DNA from: Leptolyngbyaceae cyanobacterium
GTDB lineage: Bacteria; Cyanobacteriota; Cyanobacteriia; Cyanobacteriales; Aerosakkonemataceae
Assembly: GCA_036703985.1 (NCBI GenBank)
Contig: DATNQN010000018.1
Location: 1-54,103 of the forward strand
Reading direction: 5' to 3'
DNA: 54,103 nucleotides
In this document: positions 44,551-54,103 of the stretch, one piece after another
Numbering within the stretch: position 1 is the first letter of the stretch
Layout: each line of letters opens with the position of its first letter
Program-made: the position numbers and the translations under genes
Notes under the pieces: model-generated
Databases searched by the model: none
Told to the model about the DNA's origin: nothing
Seen by the model: only the letters and a program-made list of their open reading frames with translations

Positions 44551-45303
44551 TTATTCGGCTGCCACCAGTTCAACTGATGTACTACCAGGGTGACGTTCCG
44601 TACTACCCGGTTTATCTTGACGAGTAATCAAATCAAATACACGATCGCCAACGGCTGCTTTGACATCTGGTTCTAATTCATGGAAAATATTGCGGTTGAG
44701 TTCAAAAGCATAATTAGCTTCATCCACAATTTGCTGCGCTAGATTATCATCAACAGGCAATGAATTCAACACATCACGGTATCTCATCTTAAATGCCCGT
44801 CGCGCTTCCACGGTAGCAATTTGGTCGAATTCATGCAATCCAGTGCCTCTGTCAGCTGGCAAAGTAAGAGCAGAACGCACGATATTTCTTAAACTTTGAC
44901 CGCCGGAAAGATCGCCCATATAACGCACGTAAGCATGGGCAATTAACAAAGCAGGATTAGTATTAGATATTTCTAGAATGCGATCGACGTACTTCTTACC
45001 TTCTTCAGAAGCTACAATTTCATTTTGCCAGTTTTCGCTGTAATAAAATTCTAAATCTTGCGCTAATTTTGCTTCTCTTTCCAATTCTGGAAAATACATT
45101 GCCCCCACGATCGGGTGGTCTTTGTGACGACGAATTTCTGCTTCCAAGTTACTGTAGAGGAAATACAGATCGGCTGTCAGTTTGCGGAATGGTTCCCACT
45201 CGACAATTCCCTTCAAGAAGCACTTCATAAATGCTGTATTTTCAGCCATCGTATGAGAATGTTTGGTTCCTTCCCGTAGCTGGGTTGCTAAATCTAAACT
45301 CAT
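44551..45303 (-). CDS. ho: Heme oxygenase (biliverdin-producing)
   Basis: In this 250-residue enzyme the axial heme ligand is H17 in TKHSHTMAEN, and the distal helix has YMGDLSGGQSLRNI. It opens heme to biliverdin IX-alpha, CO and iron with ferredoxin; biliverdin feeds phycobilin synthesis. Length and motifs match cyanobacterial HO1/HO2. The ATG at 45303 has AAGAGG upstream. Position beside hemN and a BchE-like gene recalls the low-oxygen ho2-hemN group of Synechocystis, so this could be the HO2-type isoform; which isoform it is cannot be told by eye. Confidence 0.94.
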   Translation of the reverse strand: MSLDLATQLREGTKHSHTMAENTAFMKCFLKGIVEWEPFRKLTADLYFLYSNLEAEIRRHKDHPIVGAMYFPELEREAKLAQDLEFYYSENWQNEIVASEEGKKYVDRILEISNTNPALLIAHAYVRYMGDLSGGQSLRNIVRSALTLPADRGTGLHEFDQIATVEARRAFKMRYRDVLNSLPVDDNLAQQIVDEANYAFELNRNIFHELEPDVKAAVGDRVFDLITRQDKPGSTERHPGSTSVELVAAE

Positions 45304-45919
45304 CGGAAATACCTCTTGATTACAAATTTTATTTGGGGAAATTTCAGCTAAAGTCTCTCTATTCGATCGGTCTGCTTGGGATTAAGATGATTTCACCCAG
45401 TTTTGAGACTAAAGAAATAGTTTGTATAACTTAGTTACTCTGCATCAGACAACGGTGAGATGGAGACTCATGCCGAATATCCGTTCAAGCAATTTTTTAT
45501 CTTTGATAACTCTATAGCTATAAACCAATCAAAAAAACCATTCTTTGCAAAACTTAATATAATTAGTCCCTGGCACGAAATGCCTAAATTTGGTATTTTG
45601 TCAACTAGTAACTTTGCTTATCATAGGTGATATCCATACAGCAATAAGCTTGCATCGCATCTAATTTGTATGTCTTTAATTGGGTGATAAAACCGTCAAT
45701 CCTCCCCCCATCCCCCCACCTCCCCATCAGCCTAAATATTCAAATTAAATGCGTAGTAGCTTATCAGCTGATTTGCCAAAATAGGGCATTGCACCAAGGC
45801 TATAACCTTAATTTCTGGCGAATAGCTAAACCTGAAACTCTAGATTATTAGTAAAGAAACCCGGTTTTTCAAGTCTTGTTGAGAATGGTGCAAGATGCGC
45901 GATAGACGACTTATACAAT
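45304..45919. promoter_or_regulatory. Long leader/intergenic region upstream of heme oxygenase
   Basis: 616 bases without a gene lie between the PATAN-receiver gene and ho. It should hold the promoter of the tetrapyrrole group. Seen: a C-rich simple repeat at 45701-45728 (CCCCATC units), a half copy of the AGAAACCCGG element at 45853-45873 and an A+T-rich stretch at 45480-45620. I could not recognise a regulator site. Short frames here have no ribosome site. Confidence 0.45.
45853..45873. repeat. Half copy of the AGAAACCCGG repeat
   Basis: AAAGAAACCCGGTTTTTCAAG is a degenerate single arm of the element at 29601-29633, lying after the PATAN-receiver gene. Confidence 0.5.
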
Positions 45920-47074
45920 TCAAAACTCATCTGCTTCAACGGCTACGTACTTCTTCACCAATTGCAAAACTTGTTCTGTTTCAAAAGGTTTAGCCAGAAA
46001 ATCATCCGCACCCACCAACTTGGCACGCACTCGATTAATCACGCCATCCCAACTAGTTAGCATCACGACAGGAGTATTGCTAAAAGGAGTACTTTTTCTT
46101 AAAAAACTACAAAGGTTATACCCATCGGTTTTGGGCATTACTATATCTAAAAACAGCAAATCCGGTTTGTATTTAGTTAATTTAGCAACTGCTTCGATCG
46201 GATCTTGAATATAAAGTACTCGATAACCAAGGGGCGTTAGCAATTCTTTTAAATATTTACCTACTAAAGGAGAATCATCCACACAAGCAATTACAGGTTG
46301 GTTTTTATCTTGAGAATCAACAAATTGTGTCGGTAAGGGAGGAGGAGTAACATCAGGTAAATTTTCTAATTCTACAACCCCTTGTTTGTAAAAATAATGA
46401 ACTAATTTGGCGACTCTAGCGATCGGTTGCTTTGTCTTCAATGAAATATCCCACATGGTATATCTGCCATTGAATAAAGCAGTCAAATTCAGAAATGTAT
46501 CAGCAGAACATCCAGCCGGATTTGAAGCAGATTTCGTCAGAACAGGTGCTAACTGAGGATCGAGATAACTCAGCCCCGTTTCTCGCCATTGCTGATATAT
46601 ATTTTGACTTTGGTGAAAAATTTTCTTTACTTCTAAAGGACATAAGGTAAGATAAAACGGTATTTTCGGTTCCTGATATTCGCAAGAACGCCAATAACCG
46701 TTACCAGTCCCCAAACGAGTGATAGATAATACAACTTCTTCTGTAATTTCCCTTACAACTGCTTTCACCTGAGCGGCGGTTAATTCGCCTTTCGCCATTC
46801 CGTAATGTAACAGCTGACATTCCCAAATTTCGTGATTGCTGACAGGACGATTTTCCACTTTCCAATTGGGACAGTGACGCTTCAAAGCTCTTTGCCAACG
46901 GCGAACGCGGTGGGTTTCCTCAACGGAATAAATTAATTGGCCCAGAAAAAAGCAAAGTCGCCATTGAGTAGTTTTGTTACCTAAAACTAACTCTCCTGTA
47001 GCTTGCTTCTGGTTGATGGTAAAAATTTGCTGCTCTAATTTGGTCAACCACGAAGATGTAGATAACGTTTGCAT
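45920..47074 (-). CDS. PATAN-domain response regulator (PatA/PixG-like)
   Basis: In this 384-residue protein residues 1-240 match the PATAN/DUF4388-type region: ATGELVLGNKTTQWRLCFFLGQLIYSVEETHRVRRWQ is the usual opening, cut by basic and aromatic residues. Residues 260-380 form a receiver: D266/D267 in ACVDDSPL, phospho-acceptor D310 in LLFLDIVMPKTDG, then MLTSW and LAKPFE. No DNA-binding domain is attached. PatA, PixG and similar proteins act in heterocyst patterning or type IV pilus phototaxis; with no CheA or PixL neighbour its pathway here is unknown. ATG at 47074. It lies upstream of the heme oxygenase gene on the same strand, across a 616-base gap. Confidence 0.88.
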   Translation of the reverse strand: MQTLSTSSWLTKLEQQIFTINQKQATGELVLGNKTTQWRLCFFLGQLIYSVEETHRVRRWQRALKRHCPNWKVENRPVSNHEIWECQLLHYGMAKGELTAAQVKAVVREITEEVVLSITRLGTGNGYWRSCEYQEPKIPFYLTLCPLEVKKIFHQSQNIYQQWRETGLSYLDPQLAPVLTKSASNPAGCSADTFLNLTALFNGRYTMWDISLKTKQPIARVAKLVHYFYKQGVVELENLPDVTPPPLPTQFVDSQDKNQPVIACVDDSPLVGKYLKELLTPLGYRVLYIQDPIEAVAKLTKYKPDLLFLDIVMPKTDGYNLCSFLRKSTPFSNTPVVMLTSWDGVINRVRAKLVGADDFLAKPFETEQVLQLVKKYVAVEADEF

Positions 47075-47426
47075 AATTACCCTGCCGCCCGCTGGCTGTT
47101 GCGGAGAATACTTATTAATTTAACGGACTGAAGGGAAAGGTAAGAATCGTATAGTTACTGATTTTAGATTAAAGTTTGCGTGAAGTTACCATCAGCATCA
47201 ATACTGCTCTGTTAAGTCACTGTAGATTGGGTTGACGCCAGAAAAACCAATACTTTGTTGGGTTTCGCGATCGCGAAACCCATCCTACGAAAAATACTAA
47301 TTGTAAATTTAAAATGAAGGTATTTCTTAATAAAAACTATAGATTTGAAATTGTAACCAACTTTACAACTTCAAATCTATGATCCCCTTTTCGATCGTAT
47401 GACAACTAATTCACCCGCTCACCTAC
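47075..47426. other. Gap with HIP1-centred perfect palindrome
   Basis: No gene is seen. At 47259-47282 lies a perfect 24-base palindrome with GCGATCGC (HIP1) at its centre and TGGGTTTC/GAAACCCA flanks. A second weak inverted repeat, GATTTGAA/TTCAAATC, occurs around 47342-47380 after queF, upstream of a run of T. The gap separates queF from the PATAN-receiver gene, both minus strand. Confidence 0.55.
47259..47282. repeat. 24-base palindrome centred on HIP1
   Basis: Arms TGGGTTTCGCGA and TCGCGAAACCCA pair completely. The TTGGGTT...AACCCAA flanks also occur in the hairpin at 32500-32527, so this looks like one member of a dispersed palindrome family. Confidence 0.7.
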
Positions 47427-47864
47427 TCACTTTTGGTGACGTACCTCAATTACGGTGTGTACGTTACCGCGAGGAGCAAAATCACCTTTAACGGTAATCT
47501 CCAAGGGGTCGCAAGCCGCTACAAAATCATCGAGGATTTGATTGATAGATTCTTCGTGAGAGATATAGCGATCGCGATAACTATTGATGTAAAGTTTAAG
47601 TGCCTTTAACTCGACCACTGTTCGATCCGGCACGTAGTTAATGTAGATGGTAGCGAAATCCGGATAACCGGAAAACGGACACTTACAAGTAAATTCTGGC
47701 AAACTAATCTCGATATTGTAGCGTCTTCCGATGCGAGGATTGGGGAAGGTAATTAAATTCCCCTCAGCGATATTCCTTTCGCCATACTTCATTTCTGTTT
47801 CTGAACTTTTCTCTAACACTACGGACTCAGGTGAAGATAATGGCTGAGTTGAGTAGTCATTCAT
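47427..47864 (-). CDS. queF: NADPH-dependent 7-cyano-7-deazaguanine reductase QueF
   Basis: This 145-residue T-fold enzyme reduces preQ0 to preQ1 in queuosine synthesis for tRNA. The catalytic Cys is C62 and the acid D69 in KCPFSGYPDF, the same seven-residue spacing as in the short QueF of Bacillus. Further family marks are VELKALKLYINSYRDRYISHE and the closing GNVHTVIEV. It is the short, single-domain type. TAGGGATTAG lies before the ATG at 47864. The upstream Cys-motif gene ends 16 bases earlier, so the two may be co-transcribed. Confidence 0.95.
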   Translation of the reverse strand: MNDYSTQPLSSPESVVLEKSSETEMKYGERNIAEGNLITFPNPRIGRRYNIEISLPEFTCKCPFSGYPDFATIYINYVPDRTVVELKALKLYINSYRDRYISHEESINQILDDFVAACDPLEITVKGDFAPRGNVHTVIEVRHQK

Positions 47865-47880
47865 AACTAATCCCTAAAAA

Positions 47881-48309
47881 TTAAAATGGAGAGTTGAAAT
47901 CATTATCTATTGTTTCACCCGATTCCCAGTCGGGGCAATTATTTCCTTCCCAACCATAGGGGTGCATTCCACAAATTAACAAATTACCGCCGTAAATTTG
48001 ACCGTGGAGATGACGACAACCAGCACAGGCAGGATGTTTGGCAAATAATGATTCTTCTTCTACTACTTCCCATCCACTATCAAATCCTATTTCATCATCT
48101 AAACCGGAATCAAGCTCAAGTAAAGGATCGACTATTGAACTAAAAAGCTGTTCTATATCACCGGAGAAGGTATTTTGCAACTGTTGCGCCACTTGTTCGG
48201 AAACCAGTGCAAATGATTCTAGAGCATCAGCTATTTCCAACAAAAAATTCTCCACATCATCAGCCACGGTTTCTACGATTTCAATTAAGTTTTTTTGCCA
48301 GTCTTCCAT
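47881..48309 (-). CDS. Hypothetical protein with four-Cys C-terminal motif
   Basis: In this 142-residue protein residues 1-85 are acidic and helical (MEDWQKNLIEIVETVADDVE and more). The C-terminus holds PACAGCRHLHGQIYGG, LLICGMHPYGW and GNNCPDWE, so two Cys of a CxxC, two later Cys and several His could hold a metal ion. I do not recognise a named family, although the composition suggests a conserved cyanobacterial protein. It lies 16 bases before queF on the same strand. ATG at 48309. A zinc-binding or redox role is inference. Confidence 0.72.
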   Translation of the reverse strand: MEDWQKNLIEIVETVADDVENFLLEIADALESFALVSEQVAQQLQNTFSGDIEQLFSSIVDPLLELDSGLDDEIGFDSGWEVVEEESLFAKHPACAGCRHLHGQIYGGNLLICGMHPYGWEGNNCPDWESGETIDNDFNSPF

Positions 48310-48491
48310 AATTTTTTATGCTCGGCTCGCTCTCAACAAAAATGGCTGAACTCGTGAGATCAGCCATTTAATTTAAGCATTTCATTTAAAATTATCCATG
48401 TTTAATTTCCCCTACTATATCTTAATCTCTCATTCGAGAGATGGGGATCGCGATCGCGCTTTTCGCTAATAGCCGATCGAGTTTTACCATT

Positions 48492-48872
48492 CTAATCTTG
48501 CTTCAGACGACGCAGTTCTTCTTGCAACGCCATCACTTGATCTCTGAGTTTGTCTACATTCTGTCCCTGACTCTCAGATGTCTCGTCATCATCTGCCACA
48601 ATTTCAATTCGGCGCGGTTCAGAGGGTTTAGAATCGATACCATCGTTACTAGATGTAATCGGCTGCTGTTGTTGCGCTCTGTTTACCATTTCGTCAACCA
48701 GGCGGCGGGCTTCTTCTGTCGTCATTTCACCCTTTGCCACCATCTCATCTGTCAGCTTTTGGGCTTGTTCTCGCAGTTCCCCCAGTCTTGCACCCGCTTG
48801 TTCGCCAGCCGATGCAACTACGCCCACTCCCAGGTAAAAAGCTTTTTTAACAATATCTCCTAAACCAGCCAT
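48492..48872 (-). CDS. Phasin-like helical protein
   Basis: This 126-residue protein is mostly helical. MAGLGDIVKKAFYLGVGVVA at the start and QAGARLGELREQAQKLTDEMVAKGEMTTEEARRLVDEM afterwards resemble phasin/PHA-granule-associated family proteins. The middle is charged and disordered (QQQQPITSSNDG) and residues 105-126 form a coiled coil (KLRDQVMALQEELRRLKQ). Phasins coat polyhydroxyalkanoate granules or bind lipids. No PHA synthase is in the window, so the role is unproven. ATG at 48872; the SRP RNA gene lies just upstream. Confidence 0.65.
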   Translation of the reverse strand: MAGLGDIVKKAFYLGVGVVASAGEQAGARLGELREQAQKLTDEMVAKGEMTTEEARRLVDEMVNRAQQQQPITSSNDGIDSKPSEPRRIEIVADDDETSESQGQNVDKLRDQVMALQEELRRLKQD

Positions 48873-48889
48873 AACACTGCTGTTCTACC

Positions 48890-48900
48890 AAAAAAGGGCG
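48890..48900 (-). terminator. T-run ending the SRP RNA gene
   Basis: CGCCC followed by six T on the minus strand directly after the terminal helix of the SRP RNA. The helix itself plus this run would make a Rho-independent end. Confidence 0.55.
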
Positions 48901-48991
48901 ACCCGGAGTTTACGCCTACCACAAGCATCTCTTATTGCTGCTACCTTCCGGTTCTGACAAGGTTTGAGCGTTGTGGTCGCGTAAGTCCAGG
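48896..48991 (-). ncRNA. ffs: Signal recognition particle RNA (4.5S type)
   Basis: The minus strand contains GTCAGAACCGGAAGGTAGCAG, the conserved domain IV tetraloop hairpin of SRP RNA that binds Ffh. Outside it, GGACTTACGC and GACCACAA at the 5' side pair with TTGTGGT and GCGTAAACTCC at the 3' side, giving the long hairpin of the small bacterial type. Six T follow at 48890-48895, a natural end. Ends are estimates to within a few bases. It guides membrane and secreted proteins to the translocon with Ffh and FtsY. Confidence 0.92.
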
Positions 48992-49023
48992 TCTATATTT
49001 AACAATAGCACAAAATTCATAAT

Positions 49024-49055
49024 TCAGGAGTCAGGATTAAGGAGTCAGAATTAAG
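49024..49055. repeat. GGAGTCAG repeat near SRP RNA
   Basis: TTCAGGAGTCAGGATTAAGGAGTCAGAATTAAG contains copies of the GGAGTCAG unit found at 32264-32310 and elsewhere. It lies upstream of the SRP RNA gene and after the porin stop codon. Confidence 0.55.
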
Positions 49056-49128
49056 AAAATTAAAGATCTCTTATGCCATCCCCGCCTCAGGAGCGTCTAC
49101 TCTCTCCCTGCTCCCCCACCCCCAAAAC

Positions 49129-50664
49129 TCAAAACTGAAACACCGTGCGAAGAGTTCCCTGCCAAACTGTGTCGTTAGCGCTGTTGTTATTGGGGTTCGT
49201 CACTAATATCAATGATGGGGTAACGCTGAAATTGTCGTTGAGGGCTAAGTTATAAAATGCCTCAAAGTTAGTTTGGCTGGCATCACCCAAATTTGATTCT
49301 ACAAAAGGTTGACTGACTGCCAAACCCGCGATCGTTCCCGGAATCAGCCAATTGCGAAGGGCTACGCCTGCTGCCCAAGTGTGGGGGTGCAAATCCAAAT
49401 CGGTGGATAATAAGGTGTTGAATCCTTGATATTTGCCGTAGCCGTAACGAGCGAAGATCCCTAAGTTGCGGTTAAGGGCTAATTCTAAATTGATACCACC
49501 AGCTTGGATATCCGTATTGTTAATTTCTGCGTTGGTGTATTGCAAGCGGAGAGCAAACTTTCTATTGGGCGAGTATTCCAGTTCTACACTTCCTTGGTAG
49601 GAATCTCCAAACAAACCCCGATCGACTAAATTAGCATCAGCCCCAATATAAAGCGATCGCAAAGTAAATGCTCCTCCCCCCAAATTCCATGCTAGCGCTG
49701 CCCCAGCACCACCGAATCGGTCAATCTGATTCTGTACGATCAAGGGATTATTAATAAAAAAGCTAGAACTAAAGTCAACGGCTTCGTTATTGGCGAAACG
49801 ATTGCGATCGATAAAATCTCTTGGGTGCATTTTCGCACCAAATGCGATCGTCATATCCCTTTGCGGACGAAACGCATAATATAAACGATTTAATCTCACT
49901 TGGGGTTCAACTTCAATGTAATCGAGTCCACCCCCATCAGCCAAAATGCCTTCTGTTCCTAATAAATTTTGTCCTTGTTGATGGGCGCGACTAACCGCAT
50001 CTCCCCCATTATTACCAGCTTCCAACTGAGTGAATAAAAAATCTCCCGGTTTAAAACTGGCGATCAGATTTAACCGAACGCGAGAAACCATTGTAGCACT
50101 GGCATTATTCCCATCAGTCAAAGCAATAATTGCTTCTCCTTGCAGTTTGCTGGTGGTAGAGAAATTTTGCGCTTCTAATTGAGTGATAGTGGTATCGAGG
50201 GCAGAAGTGCGATCGCGCAAATCTTCTAAAACTACGCGATAATCTCGTTGCAAACGACGTAGTGTAATCAAATCTTCTTCACTAATTTGATTACCGCTGC
50301 CATTACTTCTCAAACTCTCAACTTTTTCCAAAACTCCATTCAGCGCCGCCGCGAATTCATATCGCGTCATCGCCCGATTACCCCGAAACGTGCCATCCGG
50401 ATAACCACTGATTAATCCATAACGTTGTATCAAAGATTGCAACGCTTGATAAGCCCAATCCGTTGGCTGTAATTCAGATAACTCAGAAACGGAAGTAAGA
50501 GATTCCCAGCTAGCATCTAGGCATGGTTCATCGGACATGGGGCATGAAAAATTCTCCCCTCCTTCCATTCCATCCAAATTTAGAGCAGCTACCTGAAAAG
50601 GCAAAGCCAGGGTAATCATACCCCAGCTGCCAACGGATAAAACCAACCAATTTAATCGTTTCAC
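49129..50664 (-). CDS. SLH-domain OprB-family outer membrane porin
   Basis: This 511-residue protein has a signal peptide (1-28, hydrophobic LVLSVGSWGMITLALPFQV). An SLH domain follows at ~66-118 (TDWAYQALQSLIQRYGLISG, then YPDGTFRGNRAMTRYEFAAA), which binds peptidoglycan-linked polymer. A coiled coil (~125-165) and a beta-barrel of the OprB/SomA type with alternating strands follow, ending in FQF. It passes small solutes, and in cyanobacteria relatives are often linked to iron or inorganic ions. The start is a GTG at 50664, directly after the gloA stop (TAAGTG). Close packing suggests co-transcription with gloA. Confidence 0.9.
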   Translation of the reverse strand: MKRLNWLVLSVGSWGMITLALPFQVAALNLDGMEGGENFSCPMSDEPCLDASWESLTSVSELSELQPTDWAYQALQSLIQRYGLISGYPDGTFRGNRAMTRYEFAAALNGVLEKVESLRSNGSGNQISEEDLITLRRLQRDYRVVLEDLRDRTSALDTTITQLEAQNFSTTSKLQGEAIIALTDGNNASATMVSRVRLNLIASFKPGDFLFTQLEAGNNGGDAVSRAHQQGQNLLGTEGILADGGGLDYIEVEPQVRLNRLYYAFRPQRDMTIAFGAKMHPRDFIDRNRFANNEAVDFSSSFFINNPLIVQNQIDRFGGAGAALAWNLGGGAFTLRSLYIGADANLVDRGLFGDSYQGSVELEYSPNRKFALRLQYTNAEINNTDIQAGGINLELALNRNLGIFARYGYGKYQGFNTLLSTDLDLHPHTWAAGVALRNWLIPGTIAGLAVSQPFVESNLGDASQTNFEAFYNLALNDNFSVTPSLILVTNPNNNSANDTVWQGTLRTVFQF

Positions 50665-51102
50665 TTATTTTGTCAGGAGTTCCTGTTTAGATTCCTGCTT
50701 TTCGCTGGTATTGCCTTGCGTACCCAACTGAATCAGTTCAATTTTGTAGCCACTGGGGTCTTCCACAAAAGCAATCACCGTAGTCCCGTGTTTCATTGGC
50801 CCTGGTTCCCGGACTACTTTACCACCACGCGCCTTAATTTCATCACAAGTAGCGTAAATATCATCAACTCCGATCGCAATATGACCGTAGGCATTACCCA
50901 AGTCGTACTTATCGACGCCCCAGTTGTAGGTTAGTTCCAAAACCGTATGATCTGACTCATCGCCATATCCCACGAAAGCGAGAGTAAATTTCCCATCTGG
51001 ATAATCTTTCTGGCGCAACAACTTCATACCTAGCACTTCCGTATAGAACTTGAGAGATTCTTCCAAATTGCCTACCCGAAGCATCGTGTGTAGCAGCCGC
51101 AT
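50665..51102 (-). CDS. gloA: Lactoylglutathione lyase (glyoxalase I)
   Basis: In this 145-residue enzyme all four metal ligands are visible: H5 in LLHTMLRV, E55 in VLELTYN, H73 in AYGHIAIG and E121 in YKIELIQ, matching E. coli GloA (H5, E56, H74, E122) within one residue. It converts the hemithioacetal of methylglyoxal and glutathione into lactoylglutathione. The ATG at 51102 is clear. The porin gene starts immediately after its stop. Confidence 0.96.
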   Translation of the reverse strand: MRLLHTMLRVGNLEESLKFYTEVLGMKLLRQKDYPDGKFTLAFVGYGDESDHTVLELTYNWGVDKYDLGNAYGHIAIGVDDIYATCDEIKARGGKVVREPGPMKHGTTVIAFVEDPSGYKIELIQLGTQGNTSEKQESKQELLTK

Positions 51103-52703
<1,601 letters not shown>

Positions 52704-52844
52704 TTAATAAGGGATGGGGGGATGGGGAGATGGGGAGATGGGGGGAGAATGAGAATATATGTTTATTATTTTTCCCCTTTCCCTTTCCCTTTCCCTTTCC
52801 CTTTTCCCCTTTCCCCTTTCCCTTTTCCCCTTTCTCTTTCCCGA
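52704..52844. repeat. GGGGAGAT and TTTCCC tracts after eno
   Basis: 52712-52748 carries GATGGGG units. 52771-52841 is almost pure pyrimidine (CCCTTT and CCCTTTTCC units), the reverse orientation of the purine tract at 51138-51240. It ends where the argC stop begins. Neither strand codes, though chance frames of 74 and 97 codons run through. Confidence 0.7.
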
Positions 52845-53903
52845 TTAGGGATAGAAACACATTTTGGGTAATCCCAAAGTTTCGTCCCATCCCATCATCA
52901 GGTTCAAGCATTGAAGAGCTTGTCCTGCTTGACCTTTCATTAAGTTATCAATAACGGACATCACGATTACTCGATCGGTGCGGGGATCGACTTCCACACC
53001 GATGTAACAAAGGTTAGTACCGCAAACCCATTTAGTTTGGGGATACACGCCACCTGGTAATACTTTCACCCAAGGAGCGTTGCGATAGAAGGCGTTATAT
53101 ATGGTAATTAAGTCTTCTCGCACTAGCCCCGGATCTCTAAGGGTGGCATAGACGGTAGATAAAATACCCCGCACCATTGGAATTAGGTGGGGAGTAAACT
53201 GCACTTGTACTTGATGTCCGGCTAAGTCGCTACAGATTTCTTCAATTTCTGGCGTATGTCTATGGCGTGCAACACCGTAAGCTCCTAAAGAATTATCTGC
53301 TTCTGCTAACAATAGATGGGTTTTGGCTTGTCTTCCACCGCCAGAAGTGCCGGATTTGGCATCGATAATCGCGGTTTCGGGCAAAATCAGCCCTTGTTTG
53401 AGCAGTGGAGAAAGCGCCAGCAAACTGGCGGTGGGATAGCAACCGGGACATCCGACGAGTTGGGCAGATGCAATGCGATCGCGATAGAGTTCTGGTAATC
53501 CATAAACTGCCGATCCCGCTATTTCTCTATCATTACGCTCGCCTCCGTACCATTGAGTATAAGTTTCGATCTCGCTAAACCGATAGTCGGCAGACAAGTC
53601 TAAAACTTTGCATCCTTTTTCCAACAGCGTCGGTGCCATCTGGCAAGCTAAACCATTGGGAAGGGATAAAAATACAACTTGACAGCGAGAGGCTATGTTT
53701 TCTAAATCGATCGGTTCGATCGTCAAGTCAACAAACGGCCCCATGTGGGGATACAAGTCCGAAAAAGATTTCCCTGCGCTGCTTTCGCCACCTAAATAAA
53801 CCAGTTCAACTCCTGGATGTTCGAGTAGGAGTCTGACCAGTTGCACGCCGCCGTAACCTGAAGCGCCGATAATGCCAACTGGCACGCGCCCATTATCACC
53901 CAT
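52845..53903 (-). CDS. argC: N-acetyl-gamma-glutamyl-phosphate reductase
   Basis: This 352-residue NADP-dependent enzyme carries out the third step of arginine synthesis. [17 protein letters not shown] (10-26) binds NADP; the active Cys is C155 in [10 protein letters not shown], and ADYRFSE and [12 protein letters not shown] are further family motifs. The length is that of the long type of cyanobacteria. ATG at 53903. Convergent with eno, with only the pyrimidine tract between them. Confidence 0.97.
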   Translation of the reverse strand: MGDNGRVPVGIIGASGYGGVQLVRLLLEHPGVELVYLGGESSAGKSFSDLYPHMGPFVDLTIEPIDLENIASRCQVVFLSLPNGLACQMAPTLLEKGCKVLDLSADYRFSEIETYTQWYGGERNDREIAGSAVYGLPELYRDRIASAQLVGCPGCYPTASLLALSPLLKQGLILPETAIIDAKSGTSGGGRQAKTHLLLAEADNSLGAYGVARHRHTPEIEEICSDLAGHQVQVQFTPHLIPMVRGILSTVYATLRDPGLVREDLITIYNAFYRNAPWVKVLPGGVYPQTKWVCGTNLCYIGVEVDPRTDRVIVMSVIDNLMKGQAGQALQCLNLMMGWDETLGLPKMCFYP

Positions 53904-53969
53904 GATGCTTGACCTTTGTACGTTTTTAGTTTAAAAGTGTTGAACTTTTGCTGCATTGTAGTACTAAAA

Positions 53970-54085
53970 GCTTAAAAAGGATGAAGTCTGAAGGATGAAG
54001 TCTGAAGTTGGGAGTCAGGAGTCTTCAATTCAGGAGTCAGAATTCAGAATTCAGGAGTCAGTAGTCAGTAGTCACAAATTTTTCT
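53970..54085. repeat. GGATGAAGTCTGA and GGAGTCAGAATTCAG arrays
   Basis: Two GGATGAAGTCTGAA units (53979-54004) are followed by several GGAGTCAG and AGAATTCAG units up to 54075, the densest copy of the dispersed family in the window. It lies upstream of argC and may continue past the right edge. Confidence 0.65.
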
Positions 54086-54103
54086 TTCCCCTGCCCCCCC
54101 TGC

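Noticed and set aside
45853-45873. Terminator after the PATAN-receiver gene
   Set aside because: Only one degenerate arm of the repeat is present, so no good stem can form.
45304-45919. tRNA or riboswitch upstream of heme oxygenase
   Set aside because: No cloverleaf, T-loop or known riboswitch core could be recognised.

Overview
The window comes from a cyanobacterium, most likely a filamentous one. GCGATCGC (HIP1) octamers are scattered throughout, intergenic spaces are full of short tandem repeats, and several gene types are characteristically cyanobacterial: PATAN-receiver regulator, SLH/OprB porin, DUF1400-type hydrolase, heme oxygenase, Delta9 lipid desaturase and a giant Ser/Thr-His hybrid kinase. 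The left edge cuts through the N-terminal 274 codons of a DUF4347-type surface protein.

Region 1 (about 1.3-20.4 kb) is a cell-surface polysaccharide locus. On the minus strand, a run of nucleotide-sugar genes matches the WbpB-WbpE-WbpD route to a 2,3-diacetamido uronic acid: Gfo/Idh/MocA dehydrogenase, DegT aminotransferase and hexapeptide N-acetyltransferase. Beside it are a second DegT aminotransferase with a cysteine-rich insert, a UDP-sugar epimerase, a second hexapeptide acyltransferase and a lipid-flippase-like ABC exporter. On the plus strand there is a secreted GH55/pectate-lyase-like beta-helix protein with a PEP-CTERM-like tail, then three GT4 and one GT2 glycosyltransferases, a methyltransferase and a PhyH-like dioxygenase. 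A Wzy/O-antigen-ligase-like membrane protein and a decayed glycosyltransferase fragment follow on the minus strand. Together these would make, decorate, flip and polymerise a glycan. WbpA, Wza and Wzc are not in the window.

Region 2 (20.5-38.8 kb) is mixed housekeeping and signalling: an IF-3 paralogue with no ATG/GTG/TTG start at its conserved N-terminus, a 2279-residue kinase-ATPase-GAF-PAS-histidine kinase-receiver protein, a methyltransferase, an NAD-dependent epimerase-like protein, a rhomboid protease, TruB, an alpha/beta hydrolase, a DMT transporter, DNA ligase LigA and a tandem CBM21 protein.

Region 3 (39.7-47.1 kb) looks like a low-oxygen tetrapyrrole/lipid module, all on the minus strand: heme oxygenase, HemN, a BchE-family anaerobic cyclase fused to a receiver domain, and a Delta9-type desaturase. 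A PATAN-receiver regulator lies just upstream. The BchE-receiver fusion is the most unusual protein in the window.

Region 4 (47.4-54.1 kb) holds queF, a Cys-motif hypothetical protein, a phasin-like protein, the SRP RNA gene, an SLH-OprB porin, gloA, eno and argC. Low-complexity purine/pyrimidine tracts flank eno. All calls were made by reading the sequence; no database search was run.
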